A stretch of 64,000 nucleotides of DNA, taken from NCBI RefSeq assembly GCF_028748065.1, contig NZ_CP118166.1, positions 1,813,501-1,877,500 on the forward strand, in the 5' to 3' direction. Every line of letters starts with the position of its first letter. Within the stretch, counting starts at the first letter, position 1. The notes under the pieces were generated by a model that was given only the letters and a program-made list of their open reading frames with translations, was not told the DNA's origin and did not search any database. Origin of the DNA: Hyphococcus flavus (GTDB lineage: Bacteria; Pseudomonadota; Alphaproteobacteria; Caulobacterales; Parvularculaceae). A program made the position numbers and the translations under genes. This document shows positions 24,500-34,250 of the stretch, one piece after another.

Positions 24500-25528
24500 A
24501 TGCCTGACTTTCTCACTTTCGGCGAAATCATGCTGCGTTTGAAGACGCTAGGTCATGAGCGGTTCTTTCAGTCGCCGTCATTTGAGGCGACCTTTGGCGG
24601 CGGAGAAGCGAATGTCGCCGTGGCGCTGTGTAATTACGGTCTTGATGCTGCTTTTGTTTCGGCGTTGCCCGATAACGATATCGGCGAAAGCGCAGTGCGC
24701 GAACTACGAAGTTTCGGTGTAGACACGCGTCATATCCGGCGTTCAGGCGACAGGGTCGGTATCTACTATCTAGAAACCGGCGCCAATCAGCGTCCGTCGA
24801 AAGTCGTTTACGATCGCGCGAATTCATCGATTGCTGAATGCAAGCCAGGCGATTTCGACTGGGCAAAGATATTCGATGGCGCGAAGTGGCTGCACATCAC
24901 CGGCATTACGCCGGCGCTGACGCAAAACTCCGCAGACCTGAGCCTTGAATGCGTGCGCGAAGCGAAAAACGCCGGCGTCACGGTGTCATGCGATTTCAAT
25001 TATCGCGGCAAACTCTGGAAATACGGCAAGTCCGCGCCGGAAGTGATGACCGAGCTGGTGAAGTATGTGGATGTGGGCATCGCCAACGAAGAAGACTGTC
25101 AGAAGTCTCTGGGCGTTACAGTCGATGTGGAAGTTGAAAGCGGCGAGCTCGATACGGCGAAATATGAAGCGCTATCGGCAAAAGTGCTGGAGCTTTATCC
25201 GAATATGAGCGCCATCGCGATCACGCTGCGCGAGAGCAAGAGCGCCGATCACAATGGCTGGTCGGCGTGTTTGCGCGACAAGGACGGATTCAAACTAAGC
25301 CGTCGCTACGACATGACCGATATCGTCGATCGCGTGGGCGGCGGCGACAGTTTCGCTTCGGCGCTGATCTACGGCCTTAACGCCTACACTGATCGCCAGC
25401 AGTCGCTGGAATTCGCTGTCGCCGCGAGCTGCCTCAAACATTCCATTCTCGGCGACTTCAACCGCGTTAGCGTCTCCGAGGTCGAAAAGCTTATGTCCGG
25501 CGACGGATCGGGAAGGGTGCAGCGGTAA
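24500..25528 (+). CDS. kdgK: 2-keto-3-deoxygluconate kinase, PfkB family (KdgK)
   Basis: Sugar kinase of 342 residues. PfkB signatures are [15 protein letters not shown] near residue 35 and [16 protein letters not shown] near residue 280, whose Asp is the catalytic base. [16 protein letters not shown] at the N-terminus is typical of KDG kinases. It phosphorylates 2-keto-3-deoxygluconate with ATP to give KDPG for the aldolase encoded next. The gene begins 24 bases after kduD. Confidence 0.9.
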   Translation: MPDFLTFGEIMLRLKTLGHERFFQSPSFEATFGGGEANVAVALCNYGLDAAFVSALPDNDIGESAVRELRSFGVDTRHIRRSGDRVGIYYLETGANQRPSKVVYDRANSSIAECKPGDFDWAKIFDGAKWLHITGITPALTQNSADLSLECVREAKNAGVTVSCDFNYRGKLWKYGKSAPEVMTELVKYVDVGIANEEDCQKSLGVTVDVEVESGELDTAKYEALSAKVLELYPNMSAIAITLRESKSADHNGWSACLRDKDGFKLSRRYDMTDIVDRVGGGDSFASALIYGLNAYTDRQQSLEFAVAASCLKHSILGDFNRVSVSEVEKLMSGDGSGRVQR

Positions 25529-25548
25529 CGTATTGAAAGCTTCTTTTT

Positions 25549-26181
25549 ATGCTCGCTGAGAAATTGAACAATACGCCGGTGGTTCCGCTGGTGCAGGCCG
25601 ACGACCCGGAAGTTGCGCTGAAAACGGTTGCGGCGCTTCAGGCGGGCGGGCTCGACATAATCGAAGTCGTGTTGCGAACCGACGCGGCGCTTAGCTGTCT
25701 CGAAGCGATCGCAAAGGAAGCATCAGGCGCCATCGTTGGCGCTGGCACAGTGCTTTCTGAATCTCAGGCAAAAGAGGCTGTGAAGCATGGCGCAAAGTTT
25801 ATTGTTTCACCAGGCTTGAATGATGATGTCGTGAAGTTTTGCCAAGCGCATAAGTTGGAGGTTTTTCCTGGCGTCGTCACCCCAAGTGAGGTTCAGCGCG
25901 CCTGGAATTTGGGATTGCGGACAGTCAAGTTTTTTCCGGCGGGGCTTTCCGGCGGCGCGCCGATGTTGAAGGCACTGTCATCCGTATTCCGCGGAATGAA
26001 ATTCATGCCGACGGGCGGCGTATCTACGGATAATTTAAAAGACTTTTTGGCGATCCCTTCAGTGATCGCCTGCGGCGGAAGCTGGCTAACGCCAGCGAAA
26101 GAAATTGAAGCCGGTAACTTTGGTGCGGTGACAGAGCTTGCGAGTGAGGCGGTGAAGCTTGCCGCTGAAGTGCGGAAATAA
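25549..26181 (+). CDS. eda: 2-keto-3-deoxy-6-phosphogluconate aldolase
   Basis: Class I aldolase of 210 residues that splits KDPG into pyruvate and glyceraldehyde 3-phosphate. The Schiff-base lysine is K127 in RTVKFFPAG, and the general base is E39 in DIIEVVLRT. AIVGAGTVL and FMPTGGVS complete the phosphate site. Length and motifs match Eda. It ends the pectin-derived sugar acid branch and feeds central metabolism. Confidence 0.92.
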   Translation: MLAEKLNNTPVVPLVQADDPEVALKTVAALQAGGLDIIEVVLRTDAALSCLEAIAKEASGAIVGAGTVLSESQAKEAVKHGAKFIVSPGLNDDVVKFCQAHKLEVFPGVVTPSEVQRAWNLGLRTVKFFPAGLSGGAPMLKALSSVFRGMKFMPTGGVSTDNLKDFLAIPSVIACGGSWLTPAKEIEAGNFGAVTELASEAVKLAAEVRK

Positions 26182-26214
26182 ATGACGCCTTAAGGCGCGA
26201 GGGAGGGCGTGGCA

Positions 26215-27807
26215 ATGCGCCAGTATAGCAACATCAACCGCCGGGACGTTCTGGCAACCGGCCTTGCGGCCAGTACGCTTTTTCCCTCCAGCGCAGTCGC
26301 GGCAAAGACAGAAGAACACCCAGTTGCATTGACCAGCCATGGGCCGGTCAGAGGCTATATTCGAGACAACGTCAAAACTTTTAAAGGCGTTCGTTACGGT
26401 GCAGATACATCTGAACGACGCTTTCAAAAACCTGTCGCGCCTATACCATGGCAAGACCCAGTTGATTCATTCGACTATGGCGCGGCCTCTCCGCAACGTG
26501 GCGATCGTGAAGCGATGGGTGAGGACTGTTTGTTTTTAAACGTCTGGACGCCTGCGTTGGCAGATGGCGGCGCCCGCCCGGTGATAGTTTACTTTCACGG
26601 CGGCGCCTACAATTCTGGCTCGGGATCGCATTCGCTTTATGACGGCGTAAATCTTGTCAACAAGGGTGACGTTGTCGTCATTACAGTCAATCACCGTCTC
26701 AACGCCTTCGGCTATTTGTACTTGCCGATGCTGACTGGCGGGGCTTTTCCGGATTCTGGCAACGCAGGCATTTGGGATCTGGTGCTTGCCCTTGGGTGGG
26801 TGCGAGACAACGCTGCAGCATTCGGCGGCGATCCTTCCCGTGTGATGGTTTTCGGGCAATCCGGCGGCGGCGCAAAAATCGCGACTATGATGGCGGCTCC
26901 GGCAGCGAGGGGTCTGTTTCATTCAGCGGCAACGATGAGCGGTCAGCAAGTGACGGCATCAGGTCCGCTAAACGCGACAGAACGTGCGCGTGCTTTCCTG
27001 GATGCGGCGTCGATTGAATATGATGACGTAGAATCATTGAAAACTGCGCCCGCAGAAAAAATGATTGAGGCGCTGTCAGCTGTTGATCCAATTAATTCCG
27101 AACGCGGGCTTTATTTTGGGCCTGTGCTGGACGAGAGGTTTTTAACGCAACATCCGTTCTGGCCTGAAGCGCCAGCGCAATCGGCTTCAATTCCGATGAT
27201 CCTAGGCAATACAAAAGATGAAACGCGCAACCTCATTGGTAATCGTGAGCCGGATACGTTTGATCTGACCTGGGATGAGGTCCCCGCACGTCTTGCCCGG
27301 CATATGCGTGTTGACATATCTCCAATAGAAGTTCTGGAAACCTACCGCCGAGTTTATCCTGATTACTCTCCATCCGATGTTTTCTTCGCAGCGACAACAG
27401 CGGGCCGGTCATGGCGAGGGCAGGTTGAGGAGTCTGATGCGCGCGCGCGGCAGGTCGCCCCTACTTGGGTTTATCAAATGAATTTACCATCGCCTTTAGA
27501 CGGCGGTAAATGGGGCGCCCCACACACATTCGATATTCCGCTAGCGTTTGACAACATGGAAAAGGAAGGCTCCATGACCGGAACGGGGCGCAGTGCGCGC
27601 CGCGTGGCTGATCAGTTAAGCAAAGCGTTTATCAATCTCGCACGCAATGGCGATCCTAATCATGATAGCATACCACAATGGGGTAAGCATAATTTGCCTG
27701 CCCGAGAGACTATGGTGTTCGACGAGGAAACGCAGCTTGTCAGTGATCCGCGTAAGGAAGAACGCGAGCTTTTTGCGAAAGTTCCTTTTATACAGTGGGG
27801 AACATAA
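26215..27807 (+). CDS. Exported type-B carboxylesterase
   Basis: Alpha/beta hydrolase of 530 residues with a Tat-like signal (NINRRDVLATG, then alanine-rich cleavage region near residue 30). The oxyanion segment FHGGAYNSGSG and the nucleophile elbow GQSGGG (S216) are clear; the histidine is probably in GAPHTFDIPLAF. Placed at the end of the pectin catabolic genes it may remove methyl, acetyl or feruloyl esters from pectin fragments, which is an inference. The ATG at 26215 fits the GGGAGGG seven bases before it better than the GTG at 26209. Confidence 0.8.
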   Translation: MRQYSNINRRDVLATGLAASTLFPSSAVAAKTEEHPVALTSHGPVRGYIRDNVKTFKGVRYGADTSERRFQKPVAPIPWQDPVDSFDYGAASPQRGDREAMGEDCLFLNVWTPALADGGARPVIVYFHGGAYNSGSGSHSLYDGVNLVNKGDVVVITVNHRLNAFGYLYLPMLTGGAFPDSGNAGIWDLVLALGWVRDNAAAFGGDPSRVMVFGQSGGGAKIATMMAAPAARGLFHSAATMSGQQVTASGPLNATERARAFLDAASIEYDDVESLKTAPAEKMIEALSAVDPINSERGLYFGPVLDERFLTQHPFWPEAPAQSASIPMILGNTKDETRNLIGNREPDTFDLTWDEVPARLARHMRVDISPIEVLETYRRVYPDYSPSDVFFAATTAGRSWRGQVEESDARARQVAPTWVYQMNLPSPLDGGKWGAPHTFDIPLAFDNMEKEGSMTGTGRSARRVADQLSKAFINLARNGDPNHDSIPQWGKHNLPARETMVFDEETQLVSDPRKEERELFAKVPFIQWGT

Positions 27808-27929
27808 CACGTTAAAGCTGACTATTAAGTTTGGCGTCTGTAAATATAACAGAGCATCAATGACGCCTTGAGGAAAAGCAAAAGCGGCCACTACAAAAAG
27901 CCGCATTCAAGAGCTGGAGACATGTTCTC

Positions 27930-28910
27930 ATGAAAATCAGCAGGCGATTGGCGATGTTGGGGGGCGCATCTTTGTTCGCTGCCTGCGAGCGCCAACATAG
28001 TCGACCGCTTTATTCCAGCGACACGCACCCGGAAGAGTACCCGACAGTGCAGGCTGTTAAGGAAATGGGTCGACTTCTTCGTGAGCGCACGAATGGCGAA
28101 CTGGACATAAAAATATTCGCCGGCGGGCAGTTAGGCTCGGAAAGAGATACCCTGGAGATAACAACTTTTGGCGGTCTCGATATGAACCGCGTGTTTCTTG
28201 CGCCGCTAAACGCAATCGAGCCGTTAACGACAATTCCGTCGTTACCGTTTCTGTTTCAGTCAACTGAACATATGCGCGCTTCACTGGACGGCGCGCCGGG
28301 AGAAGCGATTCTCCGCTCGCTAGAGCCTCACGGCCTTGTCGGCCTTTGCTTTTACGACTCGGGCGAGCGCAGTTTTTACAATGTAGGCCGGGAAATTTTA
28401 ACGCCTGACGACATGAACGGCATGAAGATCAGGGTACCGAATTCCGATCTGAATGTTGCGATGATTCGTGCGCTTGGAGCCGACGCAACGCCAATGTCTT
28501 TAAGCGAAGTTTACCAGTCGCTTGTGCAGGGCGTGATTGACGGCGCTGAAAACAATTGGCCCTCCTATGAGTCAGGCCGACATTTTGAAGCAGCGCCATA
28601 CTACTCGCTAACGCGCCATGTCATGACCCCGGAAATTTTACTCATGTCTAAAACGCGCTGGAGCAAGCTTTCCCTAGAGCAGCAGCAAGTGGTGAGGCAG
28701 TCTGCAAAGGATTCAGTTCCGTTCATGCGTAGGCTTTGGGATCAGCGCGTTGCTGAAGCACGAGACCGTCTCATCGCGGCAGGCGTTAAGGTGAATGAAG
28801 TTTCCGATCTTGCCCCATTCGTTGAACTCATGCGGCCAGTTTGGGAGCAGTTTGTCGTAACCGACGATCAAAAACGGCTTGTACGAGAAATTGAGGAGTT
28901 AGCAGCTTGA
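27930..28910 (+). CDS. dctP: TRAP transporter substrate-binding lipoprotein (DctP family)
   Basis: Protein of 326 residues whose signal ends in a lipobox (SLFAAC, Cys19), so it is membrane-anchored rather than freely periplasmic. The DctP fold is seen in FAGGQLGSERDTLE, IPSLPFLFQS, GMKIRVPNS (the conserved arginine that binds the carboxylate of the ligand) and YQSLVQGVIDGAENNWPSY. It should capture an organic acid, here most likely a uronate or unsaturated uronate from pectin. Its stop is shared with the DctQ start. Confidence 0.9.
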   Translation: MKISRRLAMLGGASLFAACERQHSRPLYSSDTHPEEYPTVQAVKEMGRLLRERTNGELDIKIFAGGQLGSERDTLEITTFGGLDMNRVFLAPLNAIEPLTTIPSLPFLFQSTEHMRASLDGAPGEAILRSLEPHGLVGLCFYDSGERSFYNVGREILTPDDMNGMKIRVPNSDLNVAMIRALGADATPMSLSEVYQSLVQGVIDGAENNWPSYESGRHFEAAPYYSLTRHVMTPEILLMSKTRWSKLSLEQQQVVRQSAKDSVPFMRRLWDQRVAEARDRLIAAGVKVNEVSDLAPFVELMRPVWEQFVVTDDQKRLVREIEELAA

Positions 28911-29419
28911 TGATGAACCAACTCTCGAAAGTCACCCATGTAGCTGCTGATCTCTTGTTAAAGGCGGCGGCTGCAGGCTTGGCGATAATGACTGTGATCG
29001 TCGGCTGGCAGGTGTTTGGCCGATATGTATTGAATTCAAGCCCTTCCTGGTCAGAGCAAGCCTCCTTGACCTTGATGATCTGGTACGTCTCGTTTGCCGC
29101 TGCTGCTGGCGTAAGAGAAGGCTTTCATATTCGCATCGTTGCTGTTGAAAATGCAGTTCAAGCAGGAATACGCAAGATGATGCGCGTTGCTGCCGATTTG
29201 GTTGTGGCGGCGTGCGGCGTCGCCATGTTGATATGGGGCGGGGAGCTGGTGGCGCGAACATGGTCACACGTCATTCCATCGCTTGGTCTGCCGCGCGGGC
29301 TTGCCTATCTGGGACTTCCCATTTCAGGCGCGCTCATTTTTCTTTTTTCAGTCGAGCGTGTTCTGGAAGAACTAAAAGGAGTCGATCTTAAGGACGAGGA
29401 GGACCCGCGATGGAGCTGA
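28910..29419 (+). CDS. dctQ: TRAP transporter small membrane subunit (DctQ family)
   Basis: Protein of 169 residues with four hydrophobic segments. VFGRYVLNSSPSWSEQAS in the first half is the DctQ signature. The ATG at 28910 overlaps the DctP stop (TGATG), and the gene overlaps the next by ten bases, showing a coupled three-subunit transporter. Confidence 0.9.
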   Translation: MMNQLSKVTHVAADLLLKAAAAGLAIMTVIVGWQVFGRYVLNSSPSWSEQASLTLMIWYVSFAAAAGVREGFHIRIVAVENAVQAGIRKMMRVAADLVVAACGVAMLIWGGELVARTWSHVIPSLGLPRGLAYLGLPISGALIFLFSVERVLEELKGVDLKDEEDPRWS

Positions 29420-30690
29420 CTGTCCTCGTACTGACCCTACTGGTTCTACTCGCCATTGGAACGCCTGTGGCGTTCGCCTTGCTCGGTGCATCGATGGCGG
29501 CGTTCATTGTAATGGATATTCCGCTCGTCGTTGTGTTCCAGCGCGTTGCTGCAGGCATGAGCGTTTTCACTTTAATGGCGATTCCGTTTTTCATCTTTGC
29601 AGGTGATCTCATGTACCGCTCCGGTATTGCCGAAAGGCTGGTGCGGGTTGCGGAGGCCATGTTCGGGCGAGCTCGTGGAGGGCTGGGGCAGGTTACCGTT
29701 GGCGCATCGACTTTGTTCGGCGCTGTTTCGGGGTCTGCTATCGCCAGTGCATCAGCGATGGGTTCAACCATGATGCCGCTGATGAAAGAAAAAGGATATA
29801 GCGGCGACTATGCTGTCAATGTAACTGTAACAGCCGCGATTGTCGGCCTTCTCATACCGCCCTCACACAACATGATTATTTACGCAGCGGCGACAGGTAC
29901 AGGTGTTTCAATCGGCGATTTGTTTCTCGCTGGCATCATACCCGGCGTTCTTACAGCTGCACTGCTGATGTTTGTCGCCTGGATTGTCGCTGTTAAACGC
30001 GGGTTTCCGAAAGGCTCTTTCCCGGGATGGGCGGCTTTCGTTCGCGCTTTTGCGCTGGCGGTACCAGGGCTGATGGCGGCAGTCATTATCATGGGCGGGA
30101 TTTTGAGCGGCGTATTTACCGCAACCGAGTCCTCGGCGATTGCCGTTATCTATACTATCCTAGTAGGCGCGTTTGTATATCGGTCGCTTGGTTGGTCCAA
30201 GTTTGTCGAGGCTGCCATTCAATCCGTGAAAATCACAGCAATGGTGCTGTTAATCATCGGGTCGGCGACGGCGTTCGGTTATGCATTAGCAATTTTAGAA
30301 ACGCCTACGCAGCTTGCAAACCTGATCACGACGCTGACCGACAATCCAATCCTTATTTTGTTGATTATCAACATCATGCTGCTGCTGCTCGGTACATTCA
30401 TGGACATGTCACCGTTAATCGTCATTACGACGCCTATCCTTCTGCCCGTTGTCCAAAAAATCGGCATGGACCCTGTGCATTTCGGTATTGTTATGATGCT
30501 TAACCTTGGCATTGGATTGGTAACGCCGCCAGTTGGCTCAGTGCTTTTTGTGGGTTCGGCGGTTGGAAAAATTCCGGTGGAGCAAACTGTGAAAACGATC
30601 TGGCCGTTTTATAGCGCGCTTGTCGTGGCGCTTCTCGTCATCACTTACGTGCCAGGATTGTCTTTATGGCTTCCAAGTCTTTTTAACTAA
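29410..30690 (+). CDS. dctM: TRAP transporter large permease (DctM family)
   Basis: Membrane protein of 426 residues with about 12 spans. Family motifs include AIPFFIFAGDLMYRSGIAER, FGAVSGSAIASASAMGS, LIPPSHNMIIYA and NLGIGLVTPPVGSVLF. With DctP and DctQ it forms a sodium-driven importer of a carboxylate. It is the last gene of the pectin locus on this strand; a decayed IS3 fragment follows. Confidence 0.92.
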   Translation: MELTVLVLTLLVLLAIGTPVAFALLGASMAAFIVMDIPLVVVFQRVAAGMSVFTLMAIPFFIFAGDLMYRSGIAERLVRVAEAMFGRARGGLGQVTVGASTLFGAVSGSAIASASAMGSTMMPLMKEKGYSGDYAVNVTVTAAIVGLLIPPSHNMIIYAAATGTGVSIGDLFLAGIIPGVLTAALLMFVAWIVAVKRGFPKGSFPGWAAFVRAFALAVPGLMAAVIIMGGILSGVFTATESSAIAVIYTILVGAFVYRSLGWSKFVEAAIQSVKITAMVLLIIGSATAFGYALAILETPTQLANLITTLTDNPILILLIINIMLLLLGTFMDMSPLIVITTPILLPVVQKIGMDPVHFGIVMMLNLGIGLVTPPVGSVLFVGSAVGKIPVEQTVKTIWPFYSALVVALLVITYVPGLSLWLPSLFN

Positions 30691-31082
30691 ACCACCATTG
30701 ATCTGTCTGTTTTGGCGTGAATAAAATCACGTATTATCACTGGCGCAAAGAACATGTCGGGTTGAACGTGGAGCAAGCCAAACATTGAAAAGCCTTGAAA
30801 AGGAGGACGCCAGATTGAAGCGGCTTCCGCCCGACCGATCTGGCCTTCGTTGTATTCAGGCTCTAAGCAGACTGATCTTTCATGGAGTATTATCAGCAGC
30901 GGTTAGCTGAAGACAGCTATGGTTTGTGTAAACGGCGCATTTCTTCTAACAAATTTAGTTGTGAAGTCCTTTTTGTTTTAGAAAGAAGCTTGCGGCGATA
31001 TATACCGAAGATTTTACGGCTAACCTTGAAGCATCCATGAACGTGTTGGAAAAGGTGTGTTAGAAATCGGGAGATTTGAAGA
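30691..31082. other. Stretch after dctM with an IS3 relic
   Basis: Contains an IS3 orfA remnant (listed next) and, further right, AT-rich sequence that must hold the promoter of the flavoprotein gene. No gene is supported. Confidence 0.5.
30715..30850 (+). pseudogene. IS3-family OrfA remnant
   Basis: The translation reads KITYYHWRKEHVGLNVEQAK, meets a stop, and continues in another frame as LKSLEKEDARLKRL. Intact IS3 OrfA proteins have the order Y-Y-R-W-R-K-E-Y-G-G-L-K, then Q-x-K-R-L-K-E-L-E-x-E-N-A-R-L-R. The match in two frames shows a dead, frameshifted fragment. No OrfB or terminal repeats were seen. Confidence 0.75.
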
Positions 31083-32300
31083 TTGCATAGAGCGGTTGTT
31101 ATTGGCGCCGGCCAGGCGGGTGCGCAGAGCGCCATTTCATTACGTCAGGCAGGATTTGACGGCCATATAGCTATGTTTGGTGATGAGCCGGCCGCCCCAT
31201 ATCAACGCCCACCGCTTTCCAAGGCATATCTCAAAGGCGAGCTTGAACGAGATCGATTGCAGTTACGCCCGGGCGCGTTTTATGAGCGACAAAATATCAC
31301 TCTTCATCTTGGTGAAAAAGTAAGGTTGATAGATCGTGGTGCGCAAAAGGTAATAACCGAAGACGACGACGAAACACACTACGATAAATTATTGATTGCA
31401 ACCGGGGCGCCGGCGCGTCGATTGAAATCTCCGGGTGCAGACCTTCAGAACATATTTTATTTGCGCACCCTCAAGGATAGTGATGCGCTGCGCTCCATTT
31501 TGCACTGTGACGGCCGCGTAGTTATCGTCGGGGCAGGGTATATAGGTCTTGAGGTGGCGGCTGTCGCGCGCCAGGCGGGTCGGGATGTTACGGTTCTTGA
31601 AATGGCTGACCGCGTGCTGGCGCGTGTTTCTAGCCAGCCAGTGTCTGAATTCTATCAGCAATTGCACTGCGATGCTGGAATTGACTTGAGGTTAGGTGCG
31701 GCGCTCGATGAGTTTCTCGGTGAGCACAGTAAAGTGACTGGCGCAAAGCTGACGACGGGCGAAGTCATCGACTGCAAAGCTGTTCTTGTCGGTATTGGGG
31801 CGCTTCCGGAAACAACGCTTGCCGCCGAGGCGGGCCTCGAAGTTGGTAACGGAGTTATCGTCGACGAATACGCTCGCACCAGTGATGAAAATATCTGGGC
31901 GGCGGGCGATTGTGCGAATTTTCCGTCGCCCCGCTACGGTCGCCGGCTGCGGCTGGAATCCGTGCCAAACGCAATCGAACAGGCGAAGGCGGCCGGCGCC
32001 AATATGGCTGGCCAGTCTGTCGTTTATAATGCTTTACCCTGGTTCTGGTCTGATCAATACGGCGTCAAGCTGCAAACGGTCGGGCTCATAGAGGGGCATG
32101 ACGAACTTGTCGTTCGCGGTGACCCGGCAGCAAAACGTTTCGCCGTCTGGTATTTTAAAGACGGCAAGCCGCTTGCAGTCGACGCGATCAACGACCCTGC
32201 TTCCTTCGCCATGGGAAAGCGACTGATTGAAAAAGGCGCGGCGTTAGATCTAGCAGCGTTAGCAGATATAAAAACCAACCTTAAATCGCTGCTTGATTAG
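31083..32300 (+). CDS. FAD-dependent ferredoxin-reductase-like protein
   Basis: Flavoprotein of 405 residues in the rhodocoxin/putidaredoxin reductase family. It has an FAD motif at the N-terminus (VIGAGQAGAQSA), PYQRPPLSK, an NAD motif (VVIVGAGYIGLEVA near residue 148) and the second FAD motif (IWAAGDCANFPSP near residue 275). Such enzymes pass electrons from NAD(P)H to a [2Fe-2S] ferredoxin that serves a P450 or Rieske oxygenase. No ferredoxin or oxygenase gene is in this window, so the partner is elsewhere. The start is a TTG nine bases after GGGAG. Confidence 0.85.
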   Translation: MHRAVVIGAGQAGAQSAISLRQAGFDGHIAMFGDEPAAPYQRPPLSKAYLKGELERDRLQLRPGAFYERQNITLHLGEKVRLIDRGAQKVITEDDDETHYDKLLIATGAPARRLKSPGADLQNIFYLRTLKDSDALRSILHCDGRVVIVGAGYIGLEVAAVARQAGRDVTVLEMADRVLARVSSQPVSEFYQQLHCDAGIDLRLGAALDEFLGEHSKVTGAKLTTGEVIDCKAVLVGIGALPETTLAAEAGLEVGNGVIVDEYARTSDENIWAAGDCANFPSPRYGRRLRLESVPNAIEQAKAAGANMAGQSVVYNALPWFWSDQYGVKLQTVGLIEGHDELVVRGDPAAKRFAVWYFKDGKPLAVDAINDPASFAMGKRLIEKGAALDLAALADIKTNLKSLLD

Positions 32301-32513
32301 GAGCACATCAGTTTATTTGGTAGTGCTGTTAAGATTATTTTTTGGGCCATGAAAATTGGCGTAGATATTTCCACACTTATGGAAGCTTCGTTGTAGAACG
32401 ATATATTCCGAAGGAACCCGGATTTAGCTACGCTTTGAATAGTACTTTCTTTTTAGAATGAGAAGCTGCGTGTTATGGCGCATTCTATACGGATGGTTGC
32501 AAATCCACCTGCT

Positions 32514-33089
32514 TCATCCGCGATCAGCTTCGATACTTTGCACGTGTTGGAGCTCTTCAAGAGTGTATCGTTGGGGAATGTGTTGCGGACAGTTCCAGTC
32601 ATATGCCTCGACTGAAATTACGACCACACGTTCCGGACGTGCAGGATAATTCTTGTCATGCAACTGTGCGATGAGTTTTGGGTTATCGGTGTTGCCATGA
32701 ATGGTTGTACGGCCCCATATTTTTAGCCGTCTTTGCCTAGGGTAATCCATTAATATAAGAGAAATTTTTCTGTTTTTAGACAAGTTGCCTAAACTTAAAT
32801 ATTGCCGGTTACCGCGGTAATCCGCATAAGCGATAGTCCTCTCATCTAAAATGTTTAAAAACCAGCGCGGGCCTCCGCGAAACTGCACATAGGGCCAACC
32901 GGATTCTGACACCGTTGCCTGATAAAAACCGTCCCGCTCAGCGATGAATGCGATCTCTTGTTTTGTAAGTTTTTCGCCGCCAGCCGCCTCGGGCGATAGG
33001 AGTTTCGCATAGCTTTCCGCTGAACCCTGTTGTCTTTGAACATCAATCACTGACGGTGTGAATGCTATTTCTGCAAAAGCGCGAGGCAA
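32514..33089 (-). CDS. Pyridoxamine 5'-phosphate oxidase-family flavoprotein
   Basis: Protein of 191 residues with the split-barrel FMN-binding fold. Visible: AFIAERDGFYQATVSESGWPYVQFRGG in spirit of the family start (ATV-x-x-x-G-x-P), then YADYRGNRQYLSLGNLSKN and ISLILMDYPRQRRLKIWGR. Such proteins bind FMN, and many reduce or oxidise unknown small molecules. It is the last of four minus-strand genes after the cysteine hydrolase, YHS and DUF1348 genes, so it may share their control. Confidence 0.8.
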   Translation of the reverse strand: MPRAFAEIAFTPSVIDVQRQQGSAESYAKLLSPEAAGGEKLTKQEIAFIAERDGFYQATVSESGWPYVQFRGGPRWFLNILDERTIAYADYRGNRQYLSLGNLSKNRKISLILMDYPRQRRLKIWGRTTIHGNTDNPKLIAQLHDKNYPARPERVVVISVEAYDWNCPQHIPQRYTLEELQHVQSIEADRG

Positions 33090-33117
33090 AAGCTATCTCC
33101 TTTGAAAACCAGATTGT

Positions 33118-33522
33118 CTACAGGCGACGGTCAGTTTTACGAATTGGCAAATCGTTGATGCTGGCGTAGCGCTTTTGCATCAGGCCATTGGCCGCAAACT
33201 CCCACATCTCGTTTCCATAGCTGCGAAACCATTGGTCATTGTCATCATGCCACTCATATTCGAAACGAACAGCAATCCGGTTTTCTGTGAACGCCCAGAG
33301 CTCCTTTTTTAGGCGATAGTTTTGCTCCTTCGCCCATTTCCGTTCTAGAAACGCTTTTATAGATTCGCGTCCGCTTAAAAACTCGTTCCGGTTTCGCCAT
33401 TCAGAGTCTTCTGTATAGGCTAGGGCGACTTTTTGGGGGTTACAGGTATTCCAGGCGTCTTCGGCGGCCTGCACTTTCTCGCGTGCGGTTTGTTCTGTGA
33501 AAGGCGGAAGGGGCGGTTTCAT
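33118..33522 (-). CDS. DUF1348 protein (NTF2-like fold)
   Basis: Protein of 134 residues. The SnoaL/NTF2-like start [20 protein letters not shown], then [33 protein letters not shown] and YGNEMWEFA, matches the DUF1348 family. The family is widespread and its role is unknown; an NTF2-like cavity suggests small-molecule binding or turnover. It lies 28 bases before the PPOX gene on the same strand. Confidence 0.8.
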   Translation of the reverse strand: MKPPLPPFTEQTAREKVQAAEDAWNTCNPQKVALAYTEDSEWRNRNEFLSGRESIKAFLERKWAKEQNYRLKKELWAFTENRIAVRFEYEWHDDNDQWFRSYGNEMWEFAANGLMQKRYASINDLPIRKTDRRL

Positions 33523-33558
33523 GACGGTGGTTCCGTTTTATAAATTAAGTTCAGCTGG

Positions 33559-33586
33559 TGCGCCCGAACACAATTGTTCGGGCGCA
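33559..33586 (-). terminator. Strong hairpin after YHS gene
   Basis: TGCGCCCGAACA (33559-33570) and TGTTCGGGCGCA (33575-33586) form a perfect 12-bp stem with a four-base loop. On the minus strand it directly follows the YHS stop. There is no T-run, so it may end, slow or stabilise the message rather than fully terminate it. Confidence 0.6.
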
Positions 33587-33594
33587 AACTCTTA

Positions 33595-34080
33595 CTAGAG
33601 ATCGCCGACAGCAGTGTGCTTGATTGACGGCCAGGTTTTTTCGGCTTTCGCAAGAATGCGTTTGGAATCTTTTTTATAGATTTCGAAAACTTCCGCGTTC
33701 ACGAAGAGATAAAGTTTACCATCGACGATGTCGGCGTAATGCGGATCACCATCGAATTTTTTGCCTTTGGCAACCGCATATGCGCAAAACCCGCCATACT
33801 GTGGCGTATATTTCTCAGGCGTCGACTTGAATAGGCGTGCGGATTCTGCTGAGGCAAAATAATAAGCGACGCCATCTTCGACGACCGTGTGAGCAGCTTC
33901 ACCTTCTGCAACAGCGTTTAATGTCGATAAGGTAACCGGATCGACGCCATGCAGACCAAGGGGAACGCCTGCCGCGGTTACACCAGTAGAGACGTTGTAT
34001 TCGTCTTCAGCAAATGCCGCTATTGGCGTGACAAGTGCAAATGCGATAGCGGCGGCGGTTTTTTTCAGCGTGTTAGTCAT
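33595..34080 (-). CDS. Exported YHS-domain protein
   Basis: Protein of 161 residues with a clear signal peptide (KKTAAAIAFALVTPIAAFA). The mature part has the YHS-like segment VDPVTLS and VEDGVAYYFASAESARLFKSTPEKYTPQYGGFCAYAVAKG divided over about residues 65-105. YHS domains often go with metal handling. It is the second gene of the minus-strand set behind the isochorismatase-fold hydrolase. Function unknown. Confidence 0.75.
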   Translation of the reverse strand: MTNTLKKTAAAIAFALVTPIAAFAEDEYNVSTGVTAAGVPLGLHGVDPVTLSTLNAVAEGEAAHTVVEDGVAYYFASAESARLFKSTPEKYTPQYGGFCAYAVAKGKKFDGDPHYADIVDGKLYLFVNAEVFEIYKKDSKRILAKAEKTWPSIKHTAVGDL

Positions 34081-34250
34081 GGGCTAGTCCTTTTTTAGTG
34101 TTGAGTTGCGTTGGTTTGTCTTTCCACAAACGAAGTTGACTGGTTTGCGGAGCTCTCTTCAGGCTTTGTTCATGTCTTAAGGCCTGAGAAGTTGGCGCGC
34201 CCGGCTGGCGTGGGGAGTTAGGAGAGGGAGACGCAAGCCGGACGCTTCAG

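Noticed and set aside
26186-26197. Perfect 12-base palindrome CGCCTTAAGGCG between eda and the esterase gene
   Set aside because: It has no copy elsewhere beyond a loose partial match near 27859 and differs from the LacI operator. It is too short to call without further evidence.
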